A stretch of 51,802 bases of DNA from Actinomycetes bacterium. GTDB lineage: Bacteria; Actinomycetota; Acidimicrobiia; Acidimicrobiales; JAAEMS01. Position numbers and translations under genes: made by a program. Shown one piece after another: positions 9,578 to 18,663 of this stretch (the first letter of the stretch is position 1; every line of letters starts with the position of its first letter). Where the stretch lies: NCBI GenBank assembly GCA_024225275.1, contig JAAEMS010000200.1, forward strand, positions 1-51,802, written 5' to 3'. The notes below the pieces were generated by a model. That model searched no databases, was not told where the DNA came from, and was given only the letters and a program-made list of their open reading frames with translations.

Positions 9578-11140
9578 TCAGCCTCCGAGGGCAGCGACGC
9601 CCGCCACCGTCTTGACCACGGCGGGATCGGTGATATCGAACAACAGGCCCGGCATCACACCGAGCACGACGATCAAGACGAGCAGAGGCGCCCATGCAAC
9701 CCACTCGGTCCACTCCATGTCGTGGATGTGGGGGTCATCGGCGAACTCCTCGGAGGGAGTGCCGAACGCGGTGCGCTGGAACAGCCACAAGAGGTAGCCG
9801 GCGGCCAGCACCGTACCCAGAGCGGCGATGACCATATAGGTGCGGAAGACCTCGACCGGCACGCCCTCGGCCGGGTTGTAGGCGGCGAGGATGGCGGGGA
9901 ACTCACCCCAGAAGCCGGCCAGGCCAGGCAGACCCAGCGAGGCCATGGTGCAGAAGCCGAGGATCCAGCCCATGTGGGGGGCCTGTACGAGCAGGCCGCC
10001 GAGCCGCTTGATCTCGAGGGTGTGGTAGCGCTCCTTCACCGAACCGGCCACGAAGAAGAGCATGCCGGTGATCAGACCGTGGGCGACCATGCCGAACACT
10101 GCGGCATTGATGCCGAAGTCGGTGAGGGTGGCGATACCCAGCATCACGAAACCCATGTGGGCCACCGACGAGAAGGCGATGAGTCGCTTCATGTCGGTCT
10201 GGGCCAGACAGCCGAGGGCACCATAGATGATGCCGATGACGGCCAGGAGCCCGATCCAGGGCGACCACTCGATCGCCGCTTCGGGCAGTACCGGAATGGC
10301 GATACGGACGAAACCGTAGGTACCGAGCTTCAGGAGCACGGCGGCCAGGATGACCGAACCCTGGGTGGGCGCCTGGGTGTGGGCGTCGGGCAGCCAGGTG
10401 TGGAACGGGAACATCGGCACCTTGATGCCGAAGCCCATGAACATGCCACCGAAGATCCAGAGCTGGGTGCTCTTGACGATGCCGGCACCGGCCACCTCGG
10501 ACAGGGCCCGCATGTCGAAGGTGCGGAGGGCCTCACCGGTGACCGGGTCCTTCGAGAGGAAGAACAGGGCCAGGAAGCTCAGGATCATGAGCGCCGAACC
10601 CATCAGGGTGAAGAGGAAGAACTTGATGGCGGCGTACTGGCGGTCCTCGCCACCCCAGACCCCGATCATGAAGTACATCGGGAGCAGGACGACCTCGAAG
10701 AAGACGAAGAAGAGGATCAGGTCCTGGGCGATGAAGCTACCCATCATCCCGGTGTGGAGGACGAGGATCAGCATCAGGAAGGCCTTGGCGTTCCCGGGCT
10801 CGGGGATATGGTTCCACGAGTAGATGATGACCAGGGGCACCACCAGGGCCGTCAGGGCGATGAGGGGCAGTGAGATGCCGTCGACCCCGATGATGTAGCG
10901 GCTGTTGATGACGTCGATCCACTCCTTGTCGACGACGTACTGCAGCGCGCCGGAGTTGTCGTAGTCGAAGTCGATCAGCAGCCATGCCGTCAGCGCGGCC
11001 ACCGCCACGCTCGTGAGCAGGGCGATCTGCTTGTGCAGTTCCTCCTCGGCCCTGGGCACGGCCATCATGACGACCGCGCCGATCAGAGGTAGGAACACCA
11101 GGCCGGTAAGGCCCCAGCCGCTGAGCAGCTCGTTCTCCAT
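9578..11140 (-). CDS. nuoM: NADH-quinone oxidoreductase-type subunit M (complex I-1)
   Basis: A 520-aa antiporter-like subunit with about 14 transmembrane helices. The key intramembrane glutamate sits in FFVFFEVVLLPMYFMIG; the conserved lysine and His segments FGIKVPMFPFHTWLPDAH and LGCLAQTDMKRLIAFSSVAH are present, so the proton-pumping apparatus looks intact. ATG start; it ends one base before the nuoN start and begins 20 bp after nuoL. It belongs to the operon without nuoEFG. Confidence 0.96.
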   Translation of the reverse strand: MENELLSGWGLTGLVFLPLIGAVVMMAVPRAEEELHKQIALLTSVAVAALTAWLLIDFDYDNSGALQYVVDKEWIDVINSRYIIGVDGISLPLIALTALVVPLVIIYSWNHIPEPGNAKAFLMLILVLHTGMMGSFIAQDLILFFVFFEVVLLPMYFMIGVWGGEDRQYAAIKFFLFTLMGSALMILSFLALFFLSKDPVTGEALRTFDMRALSEVAGAGIVKSTQLWIFGGMFMGFGIKVPMFPFHTWLPDAHTQAPTQGSVILAAVLLKLGTYGFVRIAIPVLPEAAIEWSPWIGLLAVIGIIYGALGCLAQTDMKRLIAFSSVAHMGFVMLGIATLTDFGINAAVFGMVAHGLITGMLFFVAGSVKERYHTLEIKRLGGLLVQAPHMGWILGFCTMASLGLPGLAGFWGEFPAILAAYNPAEGVPVEVFRTYMVIAALGTVLAAGYLLWLFQRTAFGTPSEEFADDPHIHDMEWTEWVAWAPLLVLIVVLGVMPGLLFDITDPAVVKTVAGVAALGG

Positions 11141-11160
11141 CGTTCAGCTTTCCCTCGTTG

Positions 11161-13425
11161 TCAGAGCGCAACCACGAGCACGACGGCGAGCACAACGGCT
11201 GCACCGAACATGAGCGTGGCGTACTGCTGGATCTTGCCGGACTGGATACGGCGGAGGACTCCGCCGGCTTCACTCGAACCCGCACCGGAGGCGTTGATCG
11301 CCCGGTCGACGACCCCTTGGTCGATGTGGTCATAGACCCCTTGGCCGACGGCCACCGCGGTCTTGGCGGCACCGTCGACAACCCCGTCGAGCACCTTCTG
11401 GTTGAAGGTGTTGGCCATCTGGGCCACCGGGCCCTTGGTGCCGGCGGCGATGACGTCGGTGTAGAGGTGGTCGAGGTAGTACTTGTTGACCAGGAAGGTG
11501 TGACCGGCCCGCAGGGGGGGGATGGTGGTGGTGAGGCCGTTGGGGAGCTCGGTCTGGGAGCCCTCGAGGGCGTCTACCCGTTTGAAGTAGTACACCCACG
11601 CGACCACACCACCTCCGAGGGCGATGAGGCTGGACACAGCCGCGAGGGTCAGGCTCGGGTGGGCGTGAGCGATCTCCGGGAAGTAGGCCACCCCGGTGGG
11701 CTCGAACCAGTGCTCGAACTGGAGGGCCAGATCCTCGTCGACGAGCTTGGCCACTCCCTTTGGCAGATTGAGCAGCCCGGCGAAGAATGCGAACGCGGCC
11801 AGGATCCAGAGGGGGATGATGATGCGGGGACCGGACTCATGGGGGGTGCCGTGGCCCCGGTACTCGCCGAAGAAGGTGAGGTACACACAGCGGGTCATGT
11901 AGGCGGCGGTGAGGGCGGCGCCCGCCATGCCCATGATGAGCATGAGGTGGTAGTTGCCGTTGCCGTCGGTGCCCGGCCACGAGCCGGCACCGACCAGGAT
12001 CTCGTCCTTGGACCAGAAGCCGGCCAAGGGCGGAATACCGGCCAGAGCCACCGAGCCGATCATGAAGGTGGCGAAGGTGTGGGGCATGTACTTGCGCAGC
12101 CCGCCCATGTCCTTTTTCATGTCGAAGCTGTGGTGGACCGCATGAGACACCGAACCCGAGCCCAGGAACAGGCAGGCCTTGAAGAAGGCGTGGGTGAAGA
12201 GGTGGAACATGGCGGCGGTCCAGGCACCCATGCCGAGGGCGAGGACCATGTAGCCCAACTGGGAGATCGTGCTGTAGGCCAGCACCTTCTTGATGTCGTT
12301 CTGCACGAAGGCCAGCAGGCCGCCGATGATGACGGTGGTGGCCCCGATCATGGCCATCAGGTTGATCGACGAGCCGGCGATGGACAGGCCTTCGAAGAAG
12401 ACGCCGTAGAGGCGGGCGATCAGGTAGACGCCGGCCACGACCATGGTGGCCGCGTGGATGAGGGCCGAGACCGGGGTGGGGCCGGCCATGGCGTCGGGCA
12501 GCCAGGTGTGGAGCGCAAACTGGCCCGACTTCGACATGACGGCGGCCATCAGGCAGACCGACGCCAACAACAGCATGTTGTGGCTGGTGACCCCGGCATT
12601 GGCCAGGCTATTGATCTCGATGATGCTGAAGGTCTCGCCCGAGGCGAAGAACAGCACGATCATGCCGATGAGCAGGCCCATGTCGCCCACTCGGTTGGTG
12701 AGGAAGGCCTTGAGGGCGGCATCGGAGTTGGGCTTCTCTTCCCACCAGTGCCCGATGAGGGCGAATGAGCACACCCCGACGAGCTCCCAACCCACGATCA
12801 TCTGGAGGGTGTTCGCGGAGACCACGAAGAACAGCATCGAGGCGGTGAACAGGCTCAGGAAGGCGAAGAAGTGGGTGTACCGCACGTCGTCGTGGACATA
12901 GTCGGTGCTGTAGACGTGCACCAGTAGTGAGATCAGGCTGACAACGAAGAGCATCATCACCGACAGGCCGTCCACCATGGTGCCCACGGTGAACTGGACA
13001 CCCCCGTTCGACCACCAGTCAATGGTGTTCACGACCGGCTCGGGCGAGGCGTGGTGACCCTCTTCGCCCCCTTCCCCTTCAGGGGCATCGGTGGCGGGCA
13101 GAGCCTGTTCGCCGCTGACCGAAGCCGGCAGGATGAGACCTTCTTCGTGGTCGCCCTCTTCCTCAGCGTGGGTATCGGTGTCCTCAGAACCATCGACGTG
13201 GGCAACGTCGGGCTCGTAGCCGATCCAGGAGACGGCAGCGACACAGGCCAGGACGAAGGCCACACCGACCGTGGCCAGACCGAACTCGGCGCCCTTGAAA
13301 GGCATCTTCTTCCCGAAGAACAGGATCAGCAGGAACGACAACGTCGGGAGCGCCGGGATCACCCAGATGTTGTCGAGGATCCACGGCGCGGACGGGGCGG
13401 CGGCTTCTTGTGCGGCGAGCAGCAT
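11161..13425 (-). CDS. nuoL: NADH-quinone oxidoreductase-type subunit L (complex I-1), with acidic insertion
   Basis: A 754-aa distal pump subunit, longer than E. coli NuoL (about 610 aa). Standard motifs are present: MIVGWELVGVCSFALIGHWW, FALHTWLPDAMAGPTPVSAL and NDIKKVLAYSTISQLGYM. The extra length is partly a hydrophilic stretch at residues about 71-133 between the second and third helices, rich in Glu, Asp, Gly and His (e.g. DTDTHAEEEGDHEEG), and partly a long C-terminal arm (about 600-754), which in NuoL carries the lateral helix along NuoM and NuoN. ATG start; 9 bp after nuoK. The acidic loop has no counterpart in the second NuoL, which has a different insertion. Confidence 0.96.
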   Translation of the reverse strand: MLLAAQEAAAPSAPWILDNIWVIPALPTLSFLLILFFGKKMPFKGAEFGLATVGVAFVLACVAAVSWIGYEPDVAHVDGSEDTDTHAEEEGDHEEGLILPASVSGEQALPATDAPEGEGGEEGHHASPEPVVNTIDWWSNGGVQFTVGTMVDGLSVMMLFVVSLISLLVHVYSTDYVHDDVRYTHFFAFLSLFTASMLFFVVSANTLQMIVGWELVGVCSFALIGHWWEEKPNSDAALKAFLTNRVGDMGLLIGMIVLFFASGETFSIIEINSLANAGVTSHNMLLLASVCLMAAVMSKSGQFALHTWLPDAMAGPTPVSALIHAATMVVAGVYLIARLYGVFFEGLSIAGSSINLMAMIGATTVIIGGLLAFVQNDIKKVLAYSTISQLGYMVLALGMGAWTAAMFHLFTHAFFKACLFLGSGSVSHAVHHSFDMKKDMGGLRKYMPHTFATFMIGSVALAGIPPLAGFWSKDEILVGAGSWPGTDGNGNYHLMLIMGMAGAALTAAYMTRCVYLTFFGEYRGHGTPHESGPRIIIPLWILAAFAFFAGLLNLPKGVAKLVDEDLALQFEHWFEPTGVAYFPEIAHAHPSLTLAAVSSLIALGGGVVAWVYYFKRVDALEGSQTELPNGLTTTIPPLRAGHTFLVNKYYLDHLYTDVIAAGTKGPVAQMANTFNQKVLDGVVDGAAKTAVAVGQGVYDHIDQGVVDRAINASGAGSSEAGGVLRRIQSGKIQQYATLMFGAAVVLAVVLVVAL

Positions 13426-13434
13426 GGAGATGCG

Positions 13435-13734
13435 TCAGCCCTTCAGCAGGTTGGCTTCGGAGACGTCGATGGTGCGACGGTTCCGGTAGATGAGCAGAAC
13501 GACGGCTAGGCCGACACCGACCTCGGCGGCGGCGACAGCGATGATGAACAGGGCGAAGACCTGGCCACCGATGTCACTGTTGTGGGCCCCGAAAGCTACC
13601 AGGTTGAGGTTGACCGAGTTCAGGATGAGCTCGATCGACATGAGCACCATGACCCCGTTGCGGCGGGCCAGGACGCCATAGACGCCGAGGCAGAACAGCA
13701 CGGCGGCCAGGAGTAGGAACTGGTTCAGCAGCAT
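13435..13734 (-). CDS. nuoK: NADH-quinone oxidoreductase-type subunit K (complex I-1)
   Basis: A 99-aa, three-helix membrane subunit of normal length. The two intramembrane glutamates are visible in [19 protein letters not shown] and [19 protein letters not shown], the residues that carry protons through the E-channel region next to NuoJ and NuoA. ATG start (MLLNQFLLL). It lies 60 bp after nuoJ and 9 bp ahead of nuoL. Confidence 0.96.
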   Translation of the reverse strand: MLLNQFLLLAAVLFCLGVYGVLARRNGVMVLMSIELILNSVNLNLVAFGAHNSDIGGQVFALFIIAVAAAEVGVGLAVVLLIYRNRRTIDVSEANLLKG

Positions 13735-13794
13735 CAGGCCTCACCTTCGCAGGTCGGGGGATGCACGGACAATCTCCGGCGTGCTCGACTCATG

Positions 13795-14310
13795 TCAGTC
13801 CCTCCGAGCCACGACGATGGCCCCGATGAGGGCGGCGAGCAGGAGCACCGAGATGGCCTCGAACGGCACGATGTAGGTCGAGAAGACACTGTCGGACACC
13901 TCGGCGGTGCGTTGCACGGTGAGCTCGGCACCATCGGCGATCTCGTCGTCGGCGAAACGGTCCCAGAGGGCGTACCCCATGACCGCAGCCAGCAGCACCG
14001 ACACCATGACCGCCCATGTCTTGTTCTCGTGATCGAGCTCCGCGTCGCCGATCAGATTGGACGCGTGGGTGAGCATGATGCCGAACAGGAACAGCACCAC
14101 GATGGCGCCGATGTAGACCAGCACCTGGACGCCGGCCACGAACTCGGCCCCGAGCAGGATGTACTGGCCGGCCACGCCGGCCAGGACCAGCACGAGGTAG
14201 AGGGCGGCGTGCAGCACATTGTTGGTGGTGACGACCCGCCACGCTGAGACCACGATGATCGCAGCGATGATGTAGAAGGCAATGTTCTGAGCAATGAGGA
14301 GTGCAATCAT
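13795..14310 (-). CDS. nuoJ: NADH-quinone oxidoreductase-type subunit J (complex I-1)
   Basis: A 171-aa subunit with five predicted helices. The conserved third helix, which undergoes the alpha-to-pi switch in complex I, is seen as GVQVLVYIGAIVVLFLFGIML, with the family's Tyr and Gly residues. ATG start (MIALLIAQ). A 76-bp gap with a small hairpin separates it from nuoI; a shorter 60-bp gap precedes nuoK. Confidence 0.95.
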   Translation of the reverse strand: MIALLIAQNIAFYIIAAIIVVSAWRVVTTNNVLHAALYLVLVLAGVAGQYILLGAEFVAGVQVLVYIGAIVVLFLFGIMLTHASNLIGDAELDHENKTWAVMVSVLLAAVMGYALWDRFADDEIADGAELTVQRTAEVSDSVFSTYIVPFEAISVLLLAALIGAIVVARRD

Positions 14311-14328
14311 GATCCCGCCTCACTCCGT

Positions 14329-14347
14329 GTTGCCTCAAGGGGGCAAC
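14329..14347. other. Intercistronic hairpin between nuoI1 and nuoJ1
   Basis: GTTGCC and GGCAAC form a 6-bp stem around a 7-nt loop in the 76-bp gap between nuoI and nuoJ of operon 1. There is no U-tract after it on either strand. A role in mRNA stability is possible but not shown. Confidence 0.4.
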
Positions 14348-14386
14348 GACTCGGGTGTTGGCTCCCGTGCATGTCGGTGTTTCTCT

Positions 14387-14887
14387 TCATCGGGGGACAC
14401 TCTTCGCTTTGACATCCGAGCCCGCCTCGTAGGACTCGAAGTCGGGGACGGTTTCCATCCACTCACCCAGGCGGGACTTGTCGTGGAGCAGGTCGGCGAT
14501 CTTCAGCTCCGAGTATTCGTACTCGGGGCTCCAGAAGAGGGCTTCGAACGGGCAGACCTCGACGCAGATCCCGCAGTACATGCAGAGCGAGAAGTCGATG
14601 TCGAAGCGGTCCAGCTTGTTGACCGACCGGGGCTTGCCTCCCTCGCGGCGAGGCGGTGCCAGCGTCTTGTGACCCTCGATGTAGATGCACCAGTCGGGGC
14701 ACTCACGGGCACACAGCATGCACGCGGTGCAGTTCTCCTCGTGCAAGGCGATGACGCCGCGGGCCCGAGGGGTGAGCTCTTCTCTGACGTGGGGGTACTG
14801 GACCGTGTGGGCACCCTTGGTAATGGTGTCGACCATGGTCTTCATGGTCACCCCGAGGCCCTTGACGATTCCGCCTACGACTGACAT
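14387..14887 (-). CDS. nuoI: NADH-quinone oxidoreductase-type subunit I, 2x[4Fe-4S] (complex I-1)
   Basis: A 166-aa ferredoxin-like subunit with two CxxCxxCxxxCP motifs: [12 protein letters not shown] (Cys53, 56, 59, 63) and [12 protein letters not shown] (Cys102, 105, 108, 112), the N6a and N6b clusters that pass electrons toward N2 in NuoB. In an 11-subunit complex without NuoEFG this is the natural entry point for electrons from an external donor. ATG start, directly after the nuoH TAG. The C-terminal tail (about 120-166) is charged and longer than the core fold. Confidence 0.96.
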   Translation of the reverse strand: MSVVGGIVKGLGVTMKTMVDTITKGAHTVQYPHVREELTPRARGVIALHEENCTACMLCARECPDWCIYIEGHKTLAPPRREGGKPRSVNKLDRFDIDFSLCMYCGICVEVCPFEALFWSPEYEYSELKIADLLHDKSRLGEWMETVPDFESYEAGSDVKAKSVPR

Positions 14888-15922
14888 CTAGAACACCACC
14901 TTGAGTACGCCGGTCACGACGATGTTGGCCAGAGAGATGGGAATGAGGTACTTCCAAGCGAAGGTCTGGAGTTGGTCTTCCCGGAAGCGGGGCACGGTGA
15001 ACCGCACCCAGAAGATGAGGAAGGCCACCAGCATCATCTTGCCCAGAATCACCAGTGGGCCGAGGATGTTCAGCGCGTTGGCGTTGAGGTCGAAGCCCGG
15101 GATCCACCAGCCGCCCAGGAACAGGACGGCGGCCAGAGCCGAGAAGACGCCGGCCGAGGCGTACTCGGCGATGAAGAAGAGCAGGAACCGCACGCCGGTG
15201 TATTCGGTGAGGTAGCCGGCCACCAGCTCGGATTCGGCGATGGGCATGTCGAAGGGGGGCTGGGTGAGCTCGGCCTGGGCGGCGATCATGAAGATCAGGA
15301 AGCCCACGAACTGGGTGAGGATGAAGGGGTTACCGATGCCACCAAAGCCGAAGATGTCACCTTCAGCCTGAGCGGCCACGATGCCCTGGAGGTTGAGGGT
15401 GCCGGCCTGGATGACCACACCGACCACCGCGAGCACCAGAGGCAGCTCGTAGGCAATGAGCTGACCGGCGGCCCGCAGACCTCCCATCAGGGAGAACTTG
15501 TTGGCCGACGCCCAGCCGGCCATGAGCACACCGAGTACCGAGATCGACGAAACCGCCAGGGCGAAGAAGATGCCTATGTCGAGGTTGACGAAGAAGGCGT
15601 CAGGGCCGGCCGGTACGACCAGGACCACCAGGAAGGTGGCCATGACCACGAGGAAGGGGGCCATGGCGAAGACGCGTTTGTCGGCCTTCTCGGGGAATAT
15701 GTCTTCCTTCTGGATCCACTTGCCGACCTCGGCCATGAGCTGGAGCGAGCCGTAGGGGCCGGCTTCCATGGGGCCCAGCCGGCTCTGCATGAAGCTCATC
15801 ATCTTGAAGAGATACAGGTACACGATGGCGCCGGCCGGAAGCAGCACAGCCACCAATGCGGCCCCGACCCTGATGAGGGTCTGACCCCAGTACGGGACCT
15901 CGGCGAAGAGTACGGAGGTCAT
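14888..15922 (-). CDS. nuoH: NADH-quinone oxidoreductase-type subunit H (complex I-1)
   Basis: A 344-aa, eight-helix subunit that forms the quinone tunnel floor with NuoB and NuoD. The conserved cytoplasmic loop reads SRLGPMEAGPYGSLQLMAEV, then KEDIFPEKADKRVF; most NuoH proteins, including the second copy here, have GPNR-GP at this place, so the Asn-Arg is Met-Glu in this copy. The ATG at 15922 overlaps the nuoD stop by 4 nt (ATGA); an upstream extension of the frame is not conserved and lies inside nuoD. Confidence 0.95.
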   Translation of the reverse strand: MTSVLFAEVPYWGQTLIRVGAALVAVLLPAGAIVYLYLFKMMSFMQSRLGPMEAGPYGSLQLMAEVGKWIQKEDIFPEKADKRVFAMAPFLVVMATFLVVLVVPAGPDAFFVNLDIGIFFALAVSSISVLGVLMAGWASANKFSLMGGLRAAGQLIAYELPLVLAVVGVVIQAGTLNLQGIVAAQAEGDIFGFGGIGNPFILTQFVGFLIFMIAAQAELTQPPFDMPIAESELVAGYLTEYTGVRFLLFFIAEYASAGVFSALAAVLFLGGWWIPGFDLNANALNILGPLVILGKMMLVAFLIFWVRFTVPRFREDQLQTFAWKYLIPISLANIVVTGVLKVVF

Positions 15923-17091
15923 CGGTCGATATCCCCCAGGATGAAGTAGAGGCTGGCCAGGATCGAGATGATGTCGGGAACGTAGACACCCTTGAGCAGC
16001 CACGGGGTGATCGACATGTTCGAGAAGCTCGCCGACCGGATCTTCACCCGGTACGGCTCGAGCCCGCCCTTGCTGACCACGTAGTAGCCCATGACGCCGA
16101 GCGGGTTCTCGGTCTCGACATAGGCTTCACCCTCGGGGACCTTGATGATGCGGGGCACCTTGGCCAGGATCGGGCCGCTGGGAATGTTGTCGAGGAGCTG
16201 CTCGACGATGTTGCAGGCCTCGCGGGTCTCCTGGAGTCGCACCCAGTAGCGGGCGAACGAGTCACCGTCGGGGTGGGTCCAGACCTCCCAGTCGACCTGG
16301 TCGTAGACCAGCCCGCACGGGTTGTCGCGGCGGACATCCCAGTCCACACCCGAGGCCCGGATGTTGGCCCCCGAGAGCCCGTAGGCCAGACCTACGTCGG
16401 CGGGGATGACACCCACCCCGCGGCAGCGTTGCTCGAAGATCACGTTGCCGACCAGCAGGTCTTCCATCTGATCGCAGAAGGTACGGATCTTGGCCAGGGC
16501 CGACTTGGTGCCCTGGATCCATCCGGCCGGCAGATCGTCCTTCAAGCCGCCGATGCGATCGAAGTTCGGGTGGAACCGACCACCGGTGGCCGATTCGATC
16601 TGGTTGAGAATGTATTCGCGATCGCGGAAGGCGAAGAATACCGGGGTGACGGCCCCCAGCTGCACACCCATATCGCCGAGGAACAGGGTGATATTGGCGA
16701 TGCGTGACATCTCGAACAGGATCGTGCGGATCCACTGGGCTCGGGGCGGGGCTTCGATCCCCATGAGCTGCTCGGCTGCGAGGATGAAGGGCACTTCGTT
16801 GGCGAAGCTGCCCAGCCAGTCGATGCGGTTGATGAGGGCGGTCACCTGGGGGAAGGTGCGGACCTCGGAGAGCTTTTCGTAACCCCGGTGCATGTAGCCC
16901 ATGAGAGGCTCGGCCGCCACCACCTGCTCCCCGTCGAGGCGGGCCACCAGGCGCAGGGTGCCGTGGGTGGCCGGGTGCTGGGGTCCGAGGTTGAGGGTCA
17001 TGCCCTCGGTCTCGAGCTCCACATTGATGCGAGCGTCGGCCGCTTGGCCGGCAATGTACGCCAGCTGCCTCTGATCAGATACGGCCGTCAC
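15919..17091 (-). CDS. nuoD: NADH-quinone oxidoreductase-type subunit D (complex I-1), variant quinone site
   Basis: A 390-aa 49-kDa-type subunit, ungapped against mitochondrial NDUFS2 over the first 150 residues. It has GPQHPATHG (His39/His43 loop) and ends ILGDIDR. Three positions stand out (mature bovine numbering in brackets): Arg69 in MHRGYEK (Arg85, the NDUFAF7 methylation site) is kept; the quinone-binding tyrosine is tryptophan, Trp92 in NRIDW (Tyr108); and the histidine near cluster N2, His174 in GGRFHPN (His190), is kept. GTG start overlaps nuoC by 4 nt. The Tyr-to-Trp change suggests an altered quinone headgroup site, but the overall fold looks intact. Confidence 0.95.
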   Translation of the reverse strand: MTAVSDQRQLAYIAGQAADARINVELETEGMTLNLGPQHPATHGTLRLVARLDGEQVVAAEPLMGYMHRGYEKLSEVRTFPQVTALINRIDWLGSFANEVPFILAAEQLMGIEAPPRAQWIRTILFEMSRIANITLFLGDMGVQLGAVTPVFFAFRDREYILNQIESATGGRFHPNFDRIGGLKDDLPAGWIQGTKSALAKIRTFCDQMEDLLVGNVIFEQRCRGVGVIPADVGLAYGLSGANIRASGVDWDVRRDNPCGLVYDQVDWEVWTHPDGDSFARYWVRLQETREACNIVEQLLDNIPSGPILAKVPRIIKVPEGEAYVETENPLGVMGYYVVSKGGLEPYRVKIRSASFSNMSITPWLLKGVYVPDIISILASLYFILGDIDR

Positions 17092-17756
17092 GATTCACCT
17101 TCGGTTTCTGGCATGGCTTCCACGTCGACGAGGCCGGGCCACGGCTTCATGATGCGGGCCACCAGGGGGTAGTCCTTGCGCAGGGGGTAGCCCTCGAAGT
17201 CACCGGGAAGGTAGATGTGGCGCAGGCCGGGGTGACCCTCGAAGGCGATGCCGAACATCTCCCAGGTTTCCCGCTCGTGCCACTCGGCCCCGGCGTAGGT
17301 TGACACCCACGAGGCGATCGAAGGGCTGTCGTCGGCCACGTCGGCCTTGAGGGTGATGCCGACGTGGGTGTGCAGCGAATACACGCGGGCGATGACCTGG
17401 AAGCGGGTATCACCCCCGGCCACACCTTGCTCGATGGCGCCGGGCTCGTTGTTGCTGGCCTCGATCAGGCCCATGGCCCGATCCTCTTCGGAGTCCATGC
17501 TCCGGCCGTAGGGCGAGGGCATCCAGTCGATTCCCGAGATCCAGCTGAAGAAGCCGAAGCCCATCTTGTTGCGCAACACCCGGCCGGCCTCGGCCCAGGA
17601 GTCGTTGCTCAACCGGACCCAGAGATCAGTGCCCGGCATGATGTGGCTGTCGACGACACCCTCGGCAAGCTCATTGGTGAGGGCGCGAACCAGGTCCTCC
17701 CTTTGCTCGTCGGTGGCCGGTTCTTCTTCGGTGGCGGGTTCGTCAGCTGACGACAA
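17088..17756 (-). CDS. nuoC: NADH-quinone oxidoreductase-type subunit C (complex I-1)
   Basis: A 222-aa 30-kDa-type subunit. The family signature is present as [20 protein letters not shown] followed by YPLRKDYPL. An acidic N-terminal extension ([20 protein letters not shown]) precedes the core. The start is a TTG at 17756, supported by GGGAG 8 nt upstream and a 14-bp overlap with nuoB; no ATG or GTG is suitably placed. NuoC and NuoD are separate here, unlike the NuoCD fusion of enterobacteria. Confidence 0.94.
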   Translation of the reverse strand: MSSADEPATEEEPATDEQREDLVRALTNELAEGVVDSHIMPGTDLWVRLSNDSWAEAGRVLRNKMGFGFFSWISGIDWMPSPYGRSMDSEEDRAMGLIEASNNEPGAIEQGVAGGDTRFQVIARVYSLHTHVGITLKADVADDSPSIASWVSTYAGAEWHERETWEMFGIAFEGHPGLRHIYLPGDFEGYPLRKDYPLVARIMKPWPGLVDVEAMPETEGES

Positions 17757-18243
17757 GGGGATCTCCCTTCCAGCGCTCGGCCATGTCTTCGTTGCCGATC
17801 ATCTCCTGGAGCAGGACGATGCCCTCGAGCAGGGCCTCGGGCCGCGGTGGGCAGCCGGGCACATAGATGTCGACCGGGATGATCTGGTCGATGCCTTTGG
17901 TGACCGAGTAGCTGTCCCAGTAAGGGCCGCCGCAGTTGGCGCAGGAGCCCATGGAGATGACGTACTTGGGATCGGGCATCTGCTCGTACAGACGACGGAT
18001 GGCGGGAGCCATCTTGTCGGTGACGGTGCCCGAGACCACAACCAGATCAGCCTGGCGGGCGGATGCGGGCATGGGAATCACGCCGAGCCGCATGACGTCG
18101 TAGCGCGGCGACGCGAAGGCGGCGCCCATCTCGATGGCGCAGCACGCTAGGCCCCACTGGTAGACCCACAGCGAGTACTTGCGGCTGATGTTGAGCATCT
18201 TGGTGAGGGGCTTGGGAAGACGCCCGCTCTCGACCAGACCCAT
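17743..18243 (-). CDS. nuoB: NADH-quinone oxidoreductase-type subunit B, [4Fe-4S] N2 (complex I-1)
   Basis: A 166-aa subunit that holds cluster N2. The tandem cysteines are in GLACCAIEM (Cys34, Cys35), with Cys101 in [12 protein letters not shown] and Cys131 in VPGCPPRPE, all in canonical spacing; Cys104 is extra, as in many homologues. ATG start. It lies 44 bp after nuoA and overlaps nuoC. Confidence 0.97.
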   Translation of the reverse strand: MGLVESGRLPKPLTKMLNISRKYSLWVYQWGLACCAIEMGAAFASPRYDVMRLGVIPMPASARQADLVVVSGTVTDKMAPAIRRLYEQMPDPKYVISMGSCANCGGPYWDSYSVTKGIDQIIPVDIYVPGCPPRPEALLEGIVLLQEMIGNEDMAERWKGDPLVVS

Positions 18244-18287
18244 TCAGCAGGCTCCTCTGTCTTGGTACTGCGCTCTGTCTTCGGACC

Positions 18288-18653
18288 TCACAGCCACCTC
18301 AGCACACCCTTCCGCCAGGCGTAGGCCAGGCCCAGGACGAGGATGAAGATGAAGATGGCCATCTCGACCAGACCGAAGTAACCGTAGGCCTCGAGCCGGG
18401 TCGCCCACGGGAAGATGAAGACGGCTTCGACGTCGAACATGACAAAGAGAAGGGCGAAGATGTAGTAGCGAACCTGGCTCTGCGACCACTCGTCGCCGAC
18501 CGGATCCGAACCACTCTCGTAGGCGATGTACTTCTGGGCACTGGGCCGCGTCGGGCGGAGCAGGCTGGCGAGTCCGAGGAACGCACCAACCAGCCCGACG
18601 CCGAGTACGCCAAATATGACCACGATGAGGTATTCGCGGAGAAAGTCCGACAC
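18288..18653 (-). CDS. nuoA: NADH-quinone oxidoreductase-type subunit A (complex I-1)
   Basis: A 121-aa three-helix subunit of standard length. The conserved loop KYIAYESGSDPVGDEWSQS and the segment YYIFALLFVMFDVEAVFIFP identify it. The GTG at 18653 (SDFLREYLIVVIFGV) is chosen because the frame upstream is low-complexity Arg-rich and covers the divergent promoter region. It is the first gene of nuo operon 1, with a promoter-like pair at 18664-18691. Confidence 0.94.
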   Translation of the reverse strand: MSDFLREYLIVVIFGVLGVGLVGAFLGLASLLRPTRPSAQKYIAYESGSDPVGDEWSQSQVRYYIFALLFVMFDVEAVFIFPWATRLEAYGYFGLVEMAIFIFILVLGLAYAWRKGVLRWL

Positions 18654-18663
18654 GGCCCTGGAG

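Noticed and set aside
7693..9615. Very long plus-strand open frame opposite nuoN1 and the methyltransferase
   Set aside because: Composition rich in Gly, His, Glu, Asp and Gln with no motifs, a mirror of a GC-rich membrane gene; the minus-strand genes are clearly real. The same applies to long frames opposite nuoM1, nuoL1, nuoH2 and nuoG.
8041..18653. Operon 1 as a decayed duplicate of operon 2
   Set aside because: All 11 genes are intact, overlap properly, and keep Fe-S ligands and pump residues, so it is not a pseudogene set.
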